A DNA stretch of 64,000 bases from Streptacidiphilus jeojiense (GTDB taxonomy: Bacteria; Actinomycetota; Actinomycetes; Streptomycetales; Streptomycetaceae): NCBI RefSeq assembly GCF_000719095.1, contig NZ_JOEH01000025.1, positions 1-64,000 of the forward strand, read 5' to 3'. Shown piece after piece: positions 9,616 to 18,182 of this stretch (its first letter is position 1; each line of letters opens with the position of its first letter). Made by a program: the position numbers and the translations under genes. The notes under the pieces are model-generated. The model was not told where the DNA came from, did no database searches, and worked only from the letters and a program-made list of their open reading frames with translations.

Positions 9616-10575
9616 CTAGATGTCGATGACGACCTTCCCGGGCACGTGCCGGGCGGCCTGGAGCTCGACTGCGGCGCGGATCTGCTCCACCGGGAAGGCG
9701 GCAGCGATAGGTACGCGCAGCTGGGCCTCCGCGACCAGGCGTGCGATCTCCTCGATGGCGCCGGGAGCGGCGTTGGCACCGTTCGCGGGAGTGATCCCGT
9801 CGATCTGGGCTGCGATGGTGGTGATGCGGTCGTCGGGCACGCCGAGTTCTCGTGCCGTCTGCGCGGTCTCGGTCCCGTGCAGATCCATCGCCGCAGTGAC
9901 GCCGCCGGGGGCCAGGGCCCGGACCCGGTCCGCCAGGCCATCGCCGTAGGCGACCGGCTCGGCTCCCAGCGCGCGCAGCGCATCGGCCGACGTCGCCGAC
10001 CCGGTGCCGATCACCCGTGCGCCCGCGAGCCGGGCGAGCTGCACCGCGAACACGCCGACACCCCCTCCCGCGCCGCCGATGAGCACGGTGTCGCCCGGCC
10101 CGGGGGCGACGACGGCCAGGGCCGCGGCGGCCGTGCAGCCGGCAATGGTCAGGGTGGCGGCGGTGCGGTCCTCGACACCGTCGGGGGTGCGGTTCACGGA
10201 GCCGCCCGCGGCGATGGTCCCTGCCACGTCGATCACCACGTGGTCTGCGACCGCACGGGACATGGCACCGCCGAACACCCGGTCCCCGGCCGCGAATCCG
10301 GTCACTCCGTCGCCGACCTGGTCGACGACGCCGGCGTAGTCGGTCCCGAAGCCGCAGGGCAGGCTCAGGCCGAAGCGGGCGGCGGTGTCCGCGTCGGAGG
10401 TCATGAACCAGTCCATCGGATTCAGACCGGCCGCGGTGACCCGAACGCGGATCTGACCGGGCCCGGCCTGTGGCGCGGGCACCTCGCGCAGGTTCAGGGC
10501 CTCGGGGCCGCCGAATGAGTCGAACAGGACGGCCCTGCTCGTGGCCGCGGACGTGTTGTCGCTCGGTTCCTGCAT
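9616..10575 (-). CDS. zinc-independent quinone oxidoreductase (MDR family)
   Basis: A 319-residue NADPH-dependent alcohol dehydrogenase-like reductase. An N-terminal GroES-type domain (residues ~15-125, VTAAGLNPMDWFM) is followed by a Rossmann domain with the nucleotide loop LIGGAGGGVGVFAVQLA (~155-170). The Cys/His ligands for catalytic or structural zinc found in true alcohol dehydrogenases are absent, as in quinone oxidoreductases. The ATG at 10575 is used because upstream sequence in this frame is the divergent promoter. A divergent TetR gene and two operator palindromes suggest induction by a reactive or toxic carbonyl or quinone compound (inference). Confidence 0.9.
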   Translation of the reverse strand: MQEPSDNTSAATSRAVLFDSFGGPEALNLREVPAPQAGPGQIRVRVTAAGLNPMDWFMTSDADTAARFGLSLPCGFGTDYAGVVDQVGDGVTGFAAGDRVFGGAMSRAVADHVVIDVAGTIAAGGSVNRTPDGVEDRTAATLTIAGCTAAAALAVVAPGPGDTVLIGGAGGGVGVFAVQLARLAGARVIGTGSATSADALRALGAEPVAYGDGLADRVRALAPGGVTAAMDLHGTETAQTARELGVPDDRITTIAAQIDGITPANGANAAPGAIEEIARLVAEAQLRVPIAAAFPVEQIRAAVELQAARHVPGKVVIDI

Positions 10576-10612
10576 GCTGCTCTGTCTCCCTGGGTGTCGG
10601 AACGAGGGGAGC

Positions 10613-10636
10613 AGAAACGGACTATGCTCCGTTTCT
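10613..10636. promoter_or_regulatory. putative TetR operator 1 (24-bp perfect palindrome)
   Basis: Arms AGAAACGGA and TCCGTTTCT are perfect reverse complements around six central bases (CTATGC). The site lies 37 bp upstream of the oxidoreductase ATG. Confidence 0.75.
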
Positions 10637-10652
10637 AAGGGAACCGTACCAT

Positions 10653-10672
10653 AACCGGAGCGTGATCCGTTT
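10653..10672. promoter_or_regulatory. putative TetR operator 2
   Basis: Arms AACCGGA and TCCGTTT match the first operator with one mismatch and the same six-base centre spacing. The right arm reaches the TTG start of the TetR gene, so occupancy should repress the regulator itself. Centre-to-centre distance to operator 1 is 38 bp. Confidence 0.65.
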
Positions 10673-11244
10673 TGAATGAGCCGGAGAGTCGCGCACGACG
10701 AGCGGACGCAACCCGCAACCGCGACCAGCTCCTGGCGGCGGCCGGCCGCGCGTTCATCGCCTCCGACACAGAGCCGTCGATGCGCGCGATCGCCCGCGAG
10801 GCCGGTGTCGGCATCGCCACGCTCTACCGCCACTTCCCCACCCGCGAGGACCTGGTCGAGGCGATCTACCGCGACCAGGTCTCCGGGTTGACCGCCGGTG
10901 CCCGCGAGCTGCTCGCCCAGTACCCCGCGCCCGTGGCGCTGCGACGCTGGATGGACCTGTTCGGCACCTGGATCGCGGCCAAGAACGGCATGCTCGACAC
11001 GCTGCTCGCGTTGATCGAGTCCGGGGGCATCTCCCATGGCCAGACGCAGATCGAGCTGCTCGCGGCGATCGACAGCCTCCTCGAGGCCGGTCGCACGAGG
11101 GGCGAGTTCCGCAGCGACGTCACTGCCGAGGACATCGCCGCCGGCCTCATCGGCATCTTCACCGTGGCCCGTCCGCCCGAGCACGACGCCAGGGCGAACC
11201 GCCTCCTGGACCTGTTGCTGGACGGCCTGCAATTCCGTCCCTGA
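10672..11244 (+). CDS. TetR-family transcriptional regulator
   Basis: A 190-residue repressor. The HTH covers residues ~15-60 (QLLAAAGRAFIASD, MRAIAREAGVGIATLYRHFPTREDLV), the hallmark of the family. The C-terminal region resembles SbtR-type TetR domains. TTG at 10672 is the most upstream possible start because an in-frame TGA precedes it at 10663; no strong ribosome site is visible, which fits low-level or leaderless expression. The gene is divergent from the quinone oxidoreductase and shares its operator region. A strong hairpin follows the stop codon. Confidence 0.88.
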   Translation: MNEPESRARRADATRNRDQLLAAAGRAFIASDTEPSMRAIAREAGVGIATLYRHFPTREDLVEAIYRDQVSGLTAGARELLAQYPAPVALRRWMDLFGTWIAAKNGMLDTLLALIESGGISHGQTQIELLAAIDSLLEAGRTRGEFRSDVTAEDIAAGLIGIFTVARPPEHDARANRLLDLLLDGLQFRP

Positions 11245-11250
11245 GGCGCG

Positions 11251-11300
11251 CCGGCGGGCGGATCGCCCCCGCATCGTTGCGGGGGCGATCCGCCCGCCGG
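11251..11300. terminator. strong bidirectional terminator hairpin
   Basis: A 23-bp perfect stem (left arm 11251-11273, right arm 11278-11300) encloses a TCGT loop. It lies between the stop codons of the convergent TetR and GH3 genes. No U-tract follows, as is common in actinomycetes. Confidence 0.85.
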
Positions 11301-11349
11301 TTGCCCGCGGCCCGGACGGCCGTCGGGGCCTTTGCCGGGTGGGGCCAGG

Positions 11350-14300
11350 TCAGTGGCGGGGGTTCCTCACCTCGCCCCTGGAGGAGGTGACGGTCGGGTC
11401 GAGATTGGTGAACAGCTTGCCGTAGGGGCCGACCTTGATGCCCTTGACGCCCTGTTCCTGGGCGAGTTGCTGGAAGGACTCGGTGCGGGACGCGGTGGTG
11501 AGGACGCGGATGGCGCTGCGCTGCAGGTCGCCCAGGCGCATCGGGTAGCCGACGGCGGGGTAGTTGCCGGTCAGGGTCACCGTGTAGGCGGTGACCGGGG
11601 TGGTGGCGTCGCCCGCGGTGGCGTGCACCACGTCGGTGAGGCTGATGCCGGCCTTCTGGGCGGCGGTCAGCGCGGTGGAGGTCGGTGCGAGCAGGGCCTG
11701 CACGGCCTGGTAGGCGTCGTCGACCGAGGTGAACTTCGGGTTCGGGGTGAAGACCTGGTTGTTGATCGCGTCCGTGGTGGTCACACCGGACAGCGGGGTC
11801 TTGGACAGGTCGGTGTGCGTGTCGACGGTGGTGGAGATCGTCGTGGCGCCGCCTGCCGCCAGGGTGAAGCCGCCCAGCTGCAGGTTCCAGTTGGTGAAGC
11901 TGAAGGTTCCGAAGGTCTGGGTGGTCTTGTTGTAGACGGGCAGCCCGTCGATGTCGACGGTGGGAGCCACCTTCTTGCTGGCGTTGACGATCTCGCCGGG
12001 GTTGCCGCCGGGCTCGATGAGGTCGTTGCCCGCGTACATGGTCGCGACGGGGTTGTGGCTGCCGCCCCAGTCGGTCATGACGGTTCCCCGGTAGCCCCAT
12101 TCGCCGCGCAGGACATCGGTGAGCAGGTCGTAGTTGGCCGAGCTGTAGCTGCCGTTGACCTTGTTGTAGGAGCTCATGACGGCCATCGGCTGGGCGGCCT
12201 TGACGGCGATCTCGAAGCCCTTGAGTTCGATCTCGCGCAGCGCCCGCTCGCTGACGACGTCGTTGACGGCGTTGCGGTTGGCCTCCTGGTTGTTCCCGGC
12301 GAAGTGCTTGACGGTCACCCCGACGCCCGGGTTGCTCTGAACGCCCTCGGTGGTGGCCGCCGCGGTCAGGCCGGCGATCAGCGGGTCCTCGGAGTAGTAC
12401 TCGAAGTTGCGGCCGTTCAGCGGGTCGCGGTGGATGTTCATGCCCGGCGCCAGCCAGGTGGAGACCCCGAACTCGTTCATCTCCTGGCCCACGGCGGTGC
12501 CGACCTTCTTGACCAGGTCACGGTCCCAGGTCTGCGCCAGGAGGGTGCCGATCGGCCAGGCGGTGGCGTACTGGTACTCGGCCGGGGTGGTGCTGGTGGC
12601 GGCGATCTGCTGGGTCAGTCGCAGTCCGGCGGGTCCGTCGGACAGGGTGAGCGCGGGGACGCCGAGGTTCTCCAGGGTTCCGGTGGTGTAGCCGGCGGCG
12701 CCGACCGCCGACGGGGTGGTGCCGGCCTTGCTGGCGCCCTCGACGAGGTTGGCCAGCTGGGTGAGCGAAAGCCCGGCGACGAACTGCTGGATCGTCACCT
12801 TGCCCTTGGCGACGTCGAACAGGGTGGCGGTGGGGCTGGTCCTGACGTAGCTGACCTTCTCCCCGGTCTTGGGCTGGTAGGGGGCGCCGGTGCCTTCCCA
12901 GTTCTTCTGGTTCTTGTCCAGGTAGACGGTGGTGGAGGAGACCTTGGAGCCGTCGATGGCGTAGTAGGGGGAGGTGGAGTCGACGCCGACGTTCTGCTCG
13001 TAGGCCGAGGAGTCGTCGGCGGTGCGGAAGGATCGCGGGTCCAGGCTGATCCGCGGCGCGTCGGCGATCTCCTTCTTCTCCGCCGGGTAGGTGTAGAAGT
13101 TGGCCGGGTCGCTGGTCAGGTCGCCGGTGGTGCTCTCACCGTCGAGTTCGTTGTTGTCCTGCTCGGTGGTGACCTGCTTGCCCAGGTGCAGGGTCGCGGC
13201 GACGTGGGTGTTGCGTGAGGAGTCGCCCACGCGCACCACGTAGTCGCCGGCGTCCAGGACCCAGGCGGCGCGGGCGGTGTCGTACGAGGCCAGCGAGGAG
13301 GTGTCGAAGCTGACGGTGACCGTCTGCGAGGCGCCCGGGGCCAGGTTGTCGGTCTTCGCGTAGCCGGCCAGCTGCTGGTAGGGCTTGTCCAGGCCGTTCT
13401 GCGGTGCCGAGACGTAGACCTGCACGACCTGCGCGCCGCTGTAGCGGCGCCCGGTGTTGGTGACCTTCGCCTTCACCGTGACCTGCTTGGCGCCGGCGGA
13501 GACGTGCTCGGCCTGGATCCGGAAGTCGGTGTAGGACTGGCCGTAGCCGAACGGGTAGTTGACACTCGCGGCCGGATTGGCGGCGTTGATGGTCCTGTAG
13601 AAGGAGTCGAAGTAGCGGTACCCGACGTAGATGCCTTCGCTGTACTGCTCGGTGGTGGTGTTGCCGTCGTTGTTGCCGAAGGTGGCCGAGGCGGGGTAGT
13701 CGGCGTAGGCGGCGGCCCAGGTGTCGGTGAGCTTGCCCGAGGGGTCGGTGGTGCCGTTCAGGACGTCGACCAGGGCGTTGCCGCTCTCCTGGCCGGCCTG
13801 GCTCATCAGCAGCATCGAGTCCAGCGCGAGCCCGCCCGAGGGGTCCTTCTCCGCGGCGTTGATCTGCTTGTAGAAGGTGGTGTCGATGATGCCGCCGGAG
13901 TTGATGACCACCACCACGTGCTTGTAGGTGCGGCCCAGCAGTTCCAGGTTCGCGCGCTCGGTGTCACCGAGCAGGTAGTCGCCCTTGCCCGAGGAACGGT
14001 CCGCGCCCTCGCCGGAGTTGCGCGCGATCACGTACACGGCGGTGTCCGTCGGCGCGGTCGGCTTGACGGTGTCCGCGGTCAGCGGCTGCTCGACCGACGA
14101 GTAGTCGATGGTGACGCCGAACGGGCTGCTGCTGGCCGTGCTGCCGTACTTGGTGTCGTAGGCACTGGTCATCGCGGACCAGTAGGCGCTGCCGGTGGTG
14201 ACCTGGTAGCCGGCGTTCACCAGTCCCTGGCGGGCCGAGATCGTGTAGCGGTTGTTGACGTTGCCCGACCCGGTGCCGCCCTTGACGGTCTGGTAGGCGC

Positions 14301-14556
14301 CGACGCCGAACAGCGCGACGTTGCCCGAGCGGGCGATCGGCAGGGCCTGGTCGTGGTTCTCCAGCAGCACCATGCCCTGCTCCGCCGCCGTGCGGGACAA
14401 GGTGGCGTTGGCCTGCTCCAGTGCGTTGGGGGTGGGGTCGGTGCTGGCCGCAGACGCGGGGGCGACTCCGGCGAACATCAGCGAGGCGGCGACGACCGAG
14501 GCGGCCGCGGCCACGAACGTGGGCTTCATACGTCGACGCGAGGGAGCGGAGTTCAT
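11350..14556 (-). CDS. secreted glycoside hydrolase family 3, circularly permuted
   Basis: A 1068-residue exported glycosidase, probably a beta-glucosidase or beta-xylosidase. A signal peptide (residues ~1-38, ending in ASAAS) follows an Arg-rich N-terminus. The order of domains is inverted relative to classical GH3: the alpha/beta sandwich (residues ~45-350) and fibronectin III-like domain (~360-460) come first, and the TIM barrel comes last (~590-1050). The barrel carries GMNIHRDPLNGRNFEYYSED, the VKHFAGNNQE motif and the nucleophile Asp829 in VMTDWGG. Inverted GH3 enzymes are known from actinobacteria. It is divergent from a ROK repressor, which suggests control by a sugar released by the enzyme. 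Confidence 0.9.
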   Translation of the reverse strand: MNSAPSRRRMKPTFVAAAASVVAASLMFAGVAPASAASTDPTPNALEQANATLSRTAAEQGMVLLENHDQALPIARSGNVALFGVGAYQTVKGGTGSGNVNNRYTISARQGLVNAGYQVTTGSAYWSAMTSAYDTKYGSTASSSPFGVTIDYSSVEQPLTADTVKPTAPTDTAVYVIARNSGEGADRSSGKGDYLLGDTERANLELLGRTYKHVVVVINSGGIIDTTFYKQINAAEKDPSGGLALDSMLLMSQAGQESGNALVDVLNGTTDPSGKLTDTWAAAYADYPASATFGNNDGNTTTEQYSEGIYVGYRYFDSFYRTINAANPAASVNYPFGYGQSYTDFRIQAEHVSAGAKQVTVKAKVTNTGRRYSGAQVVQVYVSAPQNGLDKPYQQLAGYAKTDNLAPGASQTVTVSFDTSSLASYDTARAAWVLDAGDYVVRVGDSSRNTHVAATLHLGKQVTTEQDNNELDGESTTGDLTSDPANFYTYPAEKKEIADAPRISLDPRSFRTADDSSAYEQNVGVDSTSPYYAIDGSKVSSTTVYLDKNQKNWEGTGAPYQPKTGEKVSYVRTSPTATLFDVAKGKVTIQQFVAGLSLTQLANLVEGASKAGTTPSAVGAAGYTTGTLENLGVPALTLSDGPAGLRLTQQIAATSTTPAEYQYATAWPIGTLLAQTWDRDLVKKVGTAVGQEMNEFGVSTWLAPGMNIHRDPLNGRNFEYYSEDPLIAGLTAAATTEGVQSNPGVGVTVKHFAGNNQEANRNAVNDVVSERALREIELKGFEIAVKAAQPMAVMSSYNKVNGSYSSANYDLLTDVLRGEWGYRGTVMTDWGGSHNPVATMYAGNDLIEPGGNPGEIVNASKKVAPTVDIDGLPVYNKTTQTFGTFSFTNWNLQLGGFTLAAGGATTISTTVDTHTDLSKTPLSGVTTTDAINNQVFTPNPKFTSVDDAYQAVQALLAPTSTALTAAQKAGISLTDVVHATAGDATTPVTAYTVTLTGNYPAVGYPMRLGDLQRSAIRVLTTASRTESFQQLAQEQGVKGIKVGPYGKLFTNLDPTVTSSRGEVRNPRH

Positions 14557-14728
14557 TGACGTCCTCTCTCAGTCCTGCCTGGGGTGGTCAGGCAAGAAGG
14601 AGGCTATGAACCACCTTTTTGACCGTCAATAAGCTAAAAGAAAGTGCGACTCAGGGTTTTGGGTTACTTGCTGTCTTATTGTTCGGCTCGTCATTGGCCG
14701 ATCCCGGTGCAGGTCCTAAGCTCTGCAC
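14557..14728. promoter_or_regulatory. divergent GH3/ROK control region
   Basis: 172 bases that are distinctly less GC-rich than their surroundings, especially 14606-14700. They include the short palindrome TTGAC-C-GTCAA at 14619-14629, about 60 bp upstream of the GH3 start, as a possible ROK operator. Assigning promoter elements beyond this is not safe by eye. Confidence 0.5.
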
Positions 14729-15886
14729 ATGGACGTGGCATCCGACCGACACTCCCCCCGCAACCGGACCCGGGAGGACATCTACCGTGCCGTCGAGAGC
14801 GGCCGATGCCTGACCCGCACACATCTGGTCGAAGCGACCGGGCTGCCTCGCAGCACCGTCAACCACGCCGTCTCCCGCCTGATCGCCGAAGGCCGCATGA
14901 TCGAGGAAGGCCCCGGCGGCAAGGGCCCGGGAACCGGCAGCGGCAGGCCTGCCGGAACACTGCGGACCGTGGCACACGGCATGCCCGCCGCCGCACTGGA
15001 CTTCGGCCACGCCCACATCAAGGCCGCCGTCATCGACCCCACAGGCAAGATCACCGCGCAGCGGCGCGCCGACCTCGACGTCGACCTGCACGCCGAACCG
15101 GCCCTGGACCTGGCCGCTGAGATGCTCGCGCAACTGCGCCAGGAGACGGGGTTCCTGGATCTGGCCGCCGTCGTGGCCGGGATCCCCGGCCCCCTCGACG
15201 CGGCCTCCGGGCTGGTGCGCTCCCCCACCATCCTCTCCAGCTGGGTCGGCCTGGACCCCCGTGAGGAGCTGCGCCGCCGCGTCGGCGTCCCGGTGCACGT
15301 GGAGAACGACGCGGTCCTGGGCGCCTACGGCGAGTTGCGCAGCGGTGCGGGTCGCGACTACCAGGACTTTCTGTACGTGAAGGCCTCGCACGGCATCGGC
15401 GCCGGCATCGTGCTGGGCGGCGCGCCCTACCGCGGGTCGCAGGGGTTCGCCGGGGAGATCGGGCACACGCCCCTGCCGGGCTATACCGAGCTGTGTCGCT
15501 GTGGCAACCGCGGCTGTCTGGAAGCCGTGGTGTCGGTGGCCTCCATTCGGGCCCAGTTGGCCCACACCCATCCGCACACCGACGCCTCCGCCCTGCGCCT
15601 GGACCAGGCTGACGACCCGATCACCCGGCGGATTCTGGACGAGGGCGGCCGCAAGTTGGGCGAGGTGCTGTCGGTGCTGTGCAACCTGCTCAACCCGGCG
15701 GCCCTGATCATCGGCGGGGAACTGGGGACCTCCGGCGGCTCGCTGCTGGAGGGTGTGGCGACCAGCGTGCAGCGCAACGCCCAGCCCGCGATCGCCGCCT
15801 CTCTGGAGATCGTCTGTGCCCAGCTGGGATCCGACGCCGAGCTGGTCGGCGCCGCGAGGATGGCTGCGGACCTGGCGCGCGTATAG
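14729..15886 (+). CDS. ROK-family transcriptional repressor
   Basis: A 385-residue regulator with an N-terminal winged helix (residues ~15-65, LVEATGLPRSTVNHAVSRLIAEG) fused to a sugar kinase-like ROK domain. ROK signatures are visible: KASHGIGAGIVLGG and the zinc site around residue 245-260 (GHTPLPGYTELCRCGNRGCLE, His plus CxCGxxGCxE). Proteins of this type bind sugars and release DNA; whether phosphorylating activity remains is unclear. The gene is divergent from the GH3 glycosidase and probably represses it in the absence of the released sugar (inference). The start at 14729 gives the expected N-terminus. Confidence 0.92.
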   Translation: MDVASDRHSPRNRTREDIYRAVESGRCLTRTHLVEATGLPRSTVNHAVSRLIAEGRMIEEGPGGKGPGTGSGRPAGTLRTVAHGMPAAALDFGHAHIKAAVIDPTGKITAQRRADLDVDLHAEPALDLAAEMLAQLRQETGFLDLAAVVAGIPGPLDAASGLVRSPTILSSWVGLDPREELRRRVGVPVHVENDAVLGAYGELRSGAGRDYQDFLYVKASHGIGAGIVLGGAPYRGSQGFAGEIGHTPLPGYTELCRCGNRGCLEAVVSVASIRAQLAHTHPHTDASALRLDQADDPITRRILDEGGRKLGEVLSVLCNLLNPAALIIGGELGTSGGSLLEGVATSVQRNAQPAIAASLEIVCAQLGSDAELVGAARMAADLARV

Positions 15887-15919
15887 CCTGCGCCACGCCC
15901 GGCGCGTTCGACGTGCGGC

Positions 15920-17032
15920 TCAGGTCCCGGGTTCGAAGGCTGCAGCGCCGAACGCCTGGGCGTCGGAGAGCCTGCCGCGCAGCAGCCGCAGGCTGTCGAG
16001 CTGGCCCGGCGGGCAGTGCTCGGCCAGGCCGCGGGCAAGCGCCGCGCTGAAGGGCACGTACGCGGGGCCGAGTGCGGCGTCGATGATCAGGACTTCGGGG
16101 GCCAGCACCGTCACGGGCCCGGCCAACGCCCGGGCGACCAGTTCCGCCAGGTCCTGGTAGTAGCCGACCGCGCCCTCGTCGCCGGCAGCGACCAGCGCGT
16201 CGGCCTCGTCCGCGTCCAGAGGCCGTCCGCACAACGCGGAAAGAGCCAGGTCGGCCTCCTTGTACCGCACTTGGGATGCCAGGCAGCCGGTGTTGCCGCA
16301 GCCGCAACCCGGCGCATCGGGCACCACCTGTACATGGGCGATCTCACCGGCCGTGCCGTCAGCGCCGGTGTACAGGTTCCCGCCGAACACGAGCCCCGCG
16401 CCGATGCCGTGACGCACGCTCAGGTGGATGCCGGCCTGGGTGCCCTCGCCGGCGCCATGGACCGCTTCCCCCAACGCCGCCAGGTGCGCGTCGTTGACCA
16501 GGACCACTTCCACGTCGCCGAGGACCTTGGTCAGGAGGGTGTGGGCGACCTGCTCGGGCCATCGGGTCTCGCCATTGCCCCAGTTGCGCGGAGCCACCGG
16601 GAACGGCGCGGCGATCACGACCCGGCGCACCGGCGTGGACTGCGGGAGCGTCAGCAGGTCGAACACCTGCCGCGACCAGGACGCGTCTCCTGGGAGTACC
16701 TGGGTCCGCAAGGTGGACATGGGGCCGGAATCGGAGGCCAGGGTCACCGAGGTGCCCTTGTCGTCCAGGCGCAGCAGCGCAACGGGCGCCACCGCAGTGC
16801 TCAACCGGTAGGCCACCGCGGGCCGACCGGGACCGGCCAGGTGGGCACTGCGCGCTACCGACAGCGTCCCCCGGGCGACCAGGGTCCTCACCAGTGACGT
16901 GACGACCGTCCTGGACAGTCCGGTCCGTTCGGCGATCTCCGCACGGTTGAGGGCGATGCCATGCTGGAAGCAGTCGGCGACCACAGCCTCCAGCAGGATG
17001 GTCGAGGTACGTGGACCGCGCACTCCAGTCAT
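15920..17032 (-). CDS. ROK-family transcriptional regulator
   Basis: A 370-residue protein with an N-terminal winged helix (residues ~20-65, IAERTGLSRTVVTSLVRTLV) and a ROK domain. The zinc cluster is present as PGCGCGNTGCL and the sugar-binding segment as RHGIGAGLVFGGNLYTG. It is convergent with the other ROK gene across only 33 bases, and the two proteins differ considerably, so they are not a recent duplication. Its regulon is not obvious: its promoter faces the DUF4328 gene, and the glycosidase lies on the other side of the first ROK gene. Confidence 0.9.
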   Translation of the reverse strand: MTGVRGPRTSTILLEAVVADCFQHGIALNRAEIAERTGLSRTVVTSLVRTLVARGTLSVARSAHLAGPGRPAVAYRLSTAVAPVALLRLDDKGTSVTLASDSGPMSTLRTQVLPGDASWSRQVFDLLTLPQSTPVRRVVIAAPFPVAPRNWGNGETRWPEQVAHTLLTKVLGDVEVVLVNDAHLAALGEAVHGAGEGTQAGIHLSVRHGIGAGLVFGGNLYTGADGTAGEIAHVQVVPDAPGCGCGNTGCLASQVRYKEADLALSALCGRPLDADEADALVAAGDEGAVGYYQDLAELVARALAGPVTVLAPEVLIIDAALGPAYVPFSAALARGLAEHCPPGQLDSLRLLRGRLSDAQAFGAAAFEPGT

Positions 17033-17408
17033 GCAGTTCCCCTCTGTGAGCAGTCCAGGACCGTCAAAGCTCCGGTCTTCGTCGAGTCGGGCCCGGGGCC
17101 TCGCGCTGCGCGCCGAGTGCCCCGGGCCCCGGCGCGCCTCGTTCCTCGGCGGCGAGGCGTGCGCGCTCCGGGCGCGGTTGAGCCTCGGTTGTGTTCCCTG
17201 GTGTCTACTTCCGTCTATCTTGCTGGTTCGCCGGGAAGTTGAGAACGGGGTGTCGGGACGCCGCGCGTAGGCCGCTACCTGTTCGCAGGACTATGCCTCT
17301 CGATTGAGGCTGTCGGTGTCTCCGGAGCTATGCCCGTGATCTTCCATGTGGTTGGATGACCAGCCTGCCTACCTGCGGAGATGTGGTCGGGCACTTCGGA
17401 GGTGGGAG
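17033..17408. other. intergenic region with a long GC hairpin
   Basis: 376 bases separate the ROK start from the likely DUF4328 start. A hairpin occupies 17089-17129: GGGCCCGGGGC at 17089-17099 pairs perfectly with 17119-17129, and an inner CTCG/CGAG extends it with one bulged base. It lies about 57 bp upstream of the ROK start codon, so it could be in the leader of that gene or act on transcription from the left. Nothing else stands out. Confidence 0.5.
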
Positions 17409-18092
17409 ATGGCGAAGCCCGTGGGGGCTCACTCGTGGGTGCAGCGAATCCTGTGCGCTGCGCTGGTCGCGTGCGTGCTGGCGAATGCGGCGGCAGCTGC
17501 GGCGGCGTGGCATCGGTACCAGCTACTGCTGGCGGCGCCTCCGCAATCCACGACCTACAGCACCGACGAGCTGATGAGGGCCGAGATGTGGTTCGACAAT
17601 GTCATGGGCTGGCGAAACGCGATGCTCGTCGCATCCATCCTGCTGCTGGTCGCGTGGCTGGACCGCATGCGCGGACTCGCCGACGGCATCTGGCCTGAAG
17701 GACAACGACGCAGCCGAGCCTGGCTGATCTTCGGGTGGGGGCTCCCGGTCGCGAACCTGTTCGTCCCCAAGATGTTCGTCAATGACCTGTGGGCCGCTGG
17801 ACGCCCTGGGCACCGCCGCGGCCACCCGCTGCTGATGCTCTGGTGGGTCTCGATCCTGGTGGCCTTCGGGTCCTCCGGGACGATGCTGCGGGTTCAGAAC
17901 GGAGCCCACGCAGCCCAGGCAATCGACCAGATGCAGCAGGTCATGGTCTGTGACGCCCTGTTCGCCATCGCCGCCTGCTTGACGCTGGCTGTCATCCGAC
18001 GTCTCAGCAGCATGCTGGAGCATGCGGCGCGATCGGCACCGCTTCCCAGTGCTCGTCCTCAAGAAGTCCAGGGGAGCCTGGCTGCCTTGTGA
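17409..18092 (+). CDS. DUF4328 membrane protein
   Basis: A 227-residue membrane protein with about five predicted helices (residues ~10-35, ~70-95, ~110-135, ~155-175, ~195-220). The segment GWGLPVANLFVPKMFVNDLW is characteristic of the DUF4328 family, common in actinomycetes and without a known function. I prefer the ATG at 17409 because GGAGG at 17398-17402 lies at ideal spacing; the frame extends 21 codons upstream to 17346 without a ribosome site. No genes nearby share its strand closely enough to form an operon. Confidence 0.8.
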   Translation: MAKPVGAHSWVQRILCAALVACVLANAAAAAAAWHRYQLLLAAPPQSTTYSTDELMRAEMWFDNVMGWRNAMLVASILLLVAWLDRMRGLADGIWPEGQRRSRAWLIFGWGLPVANLFVPKMFVNDLWAAGRPGHRRGHPLLMLWWVSILVAFGSSGTMLRVQNGAHAAQAIDQMQQVMVCDALFAIAACLTLAVIRRLSSMLEHAARSAPLPSARPQEVQGSLAAL

Positions 18093-18182
18093 GGGCCAGT
18101 CCAGCGGGCGGCAGCCTCCCCGTCGCGTTTGACGCATAGCCCACCGCCCGACAAGGCGACCTCTCCCACGCGCCTCACCCGA

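Noticed and set aside
11332..13218. A 628-codon frame opposite the GH3 gene
   Set aside because: Gly/Val/Asp-rich composition and no motif; the GH3 frame on the other strand has a signal peptide and catalytic residues.
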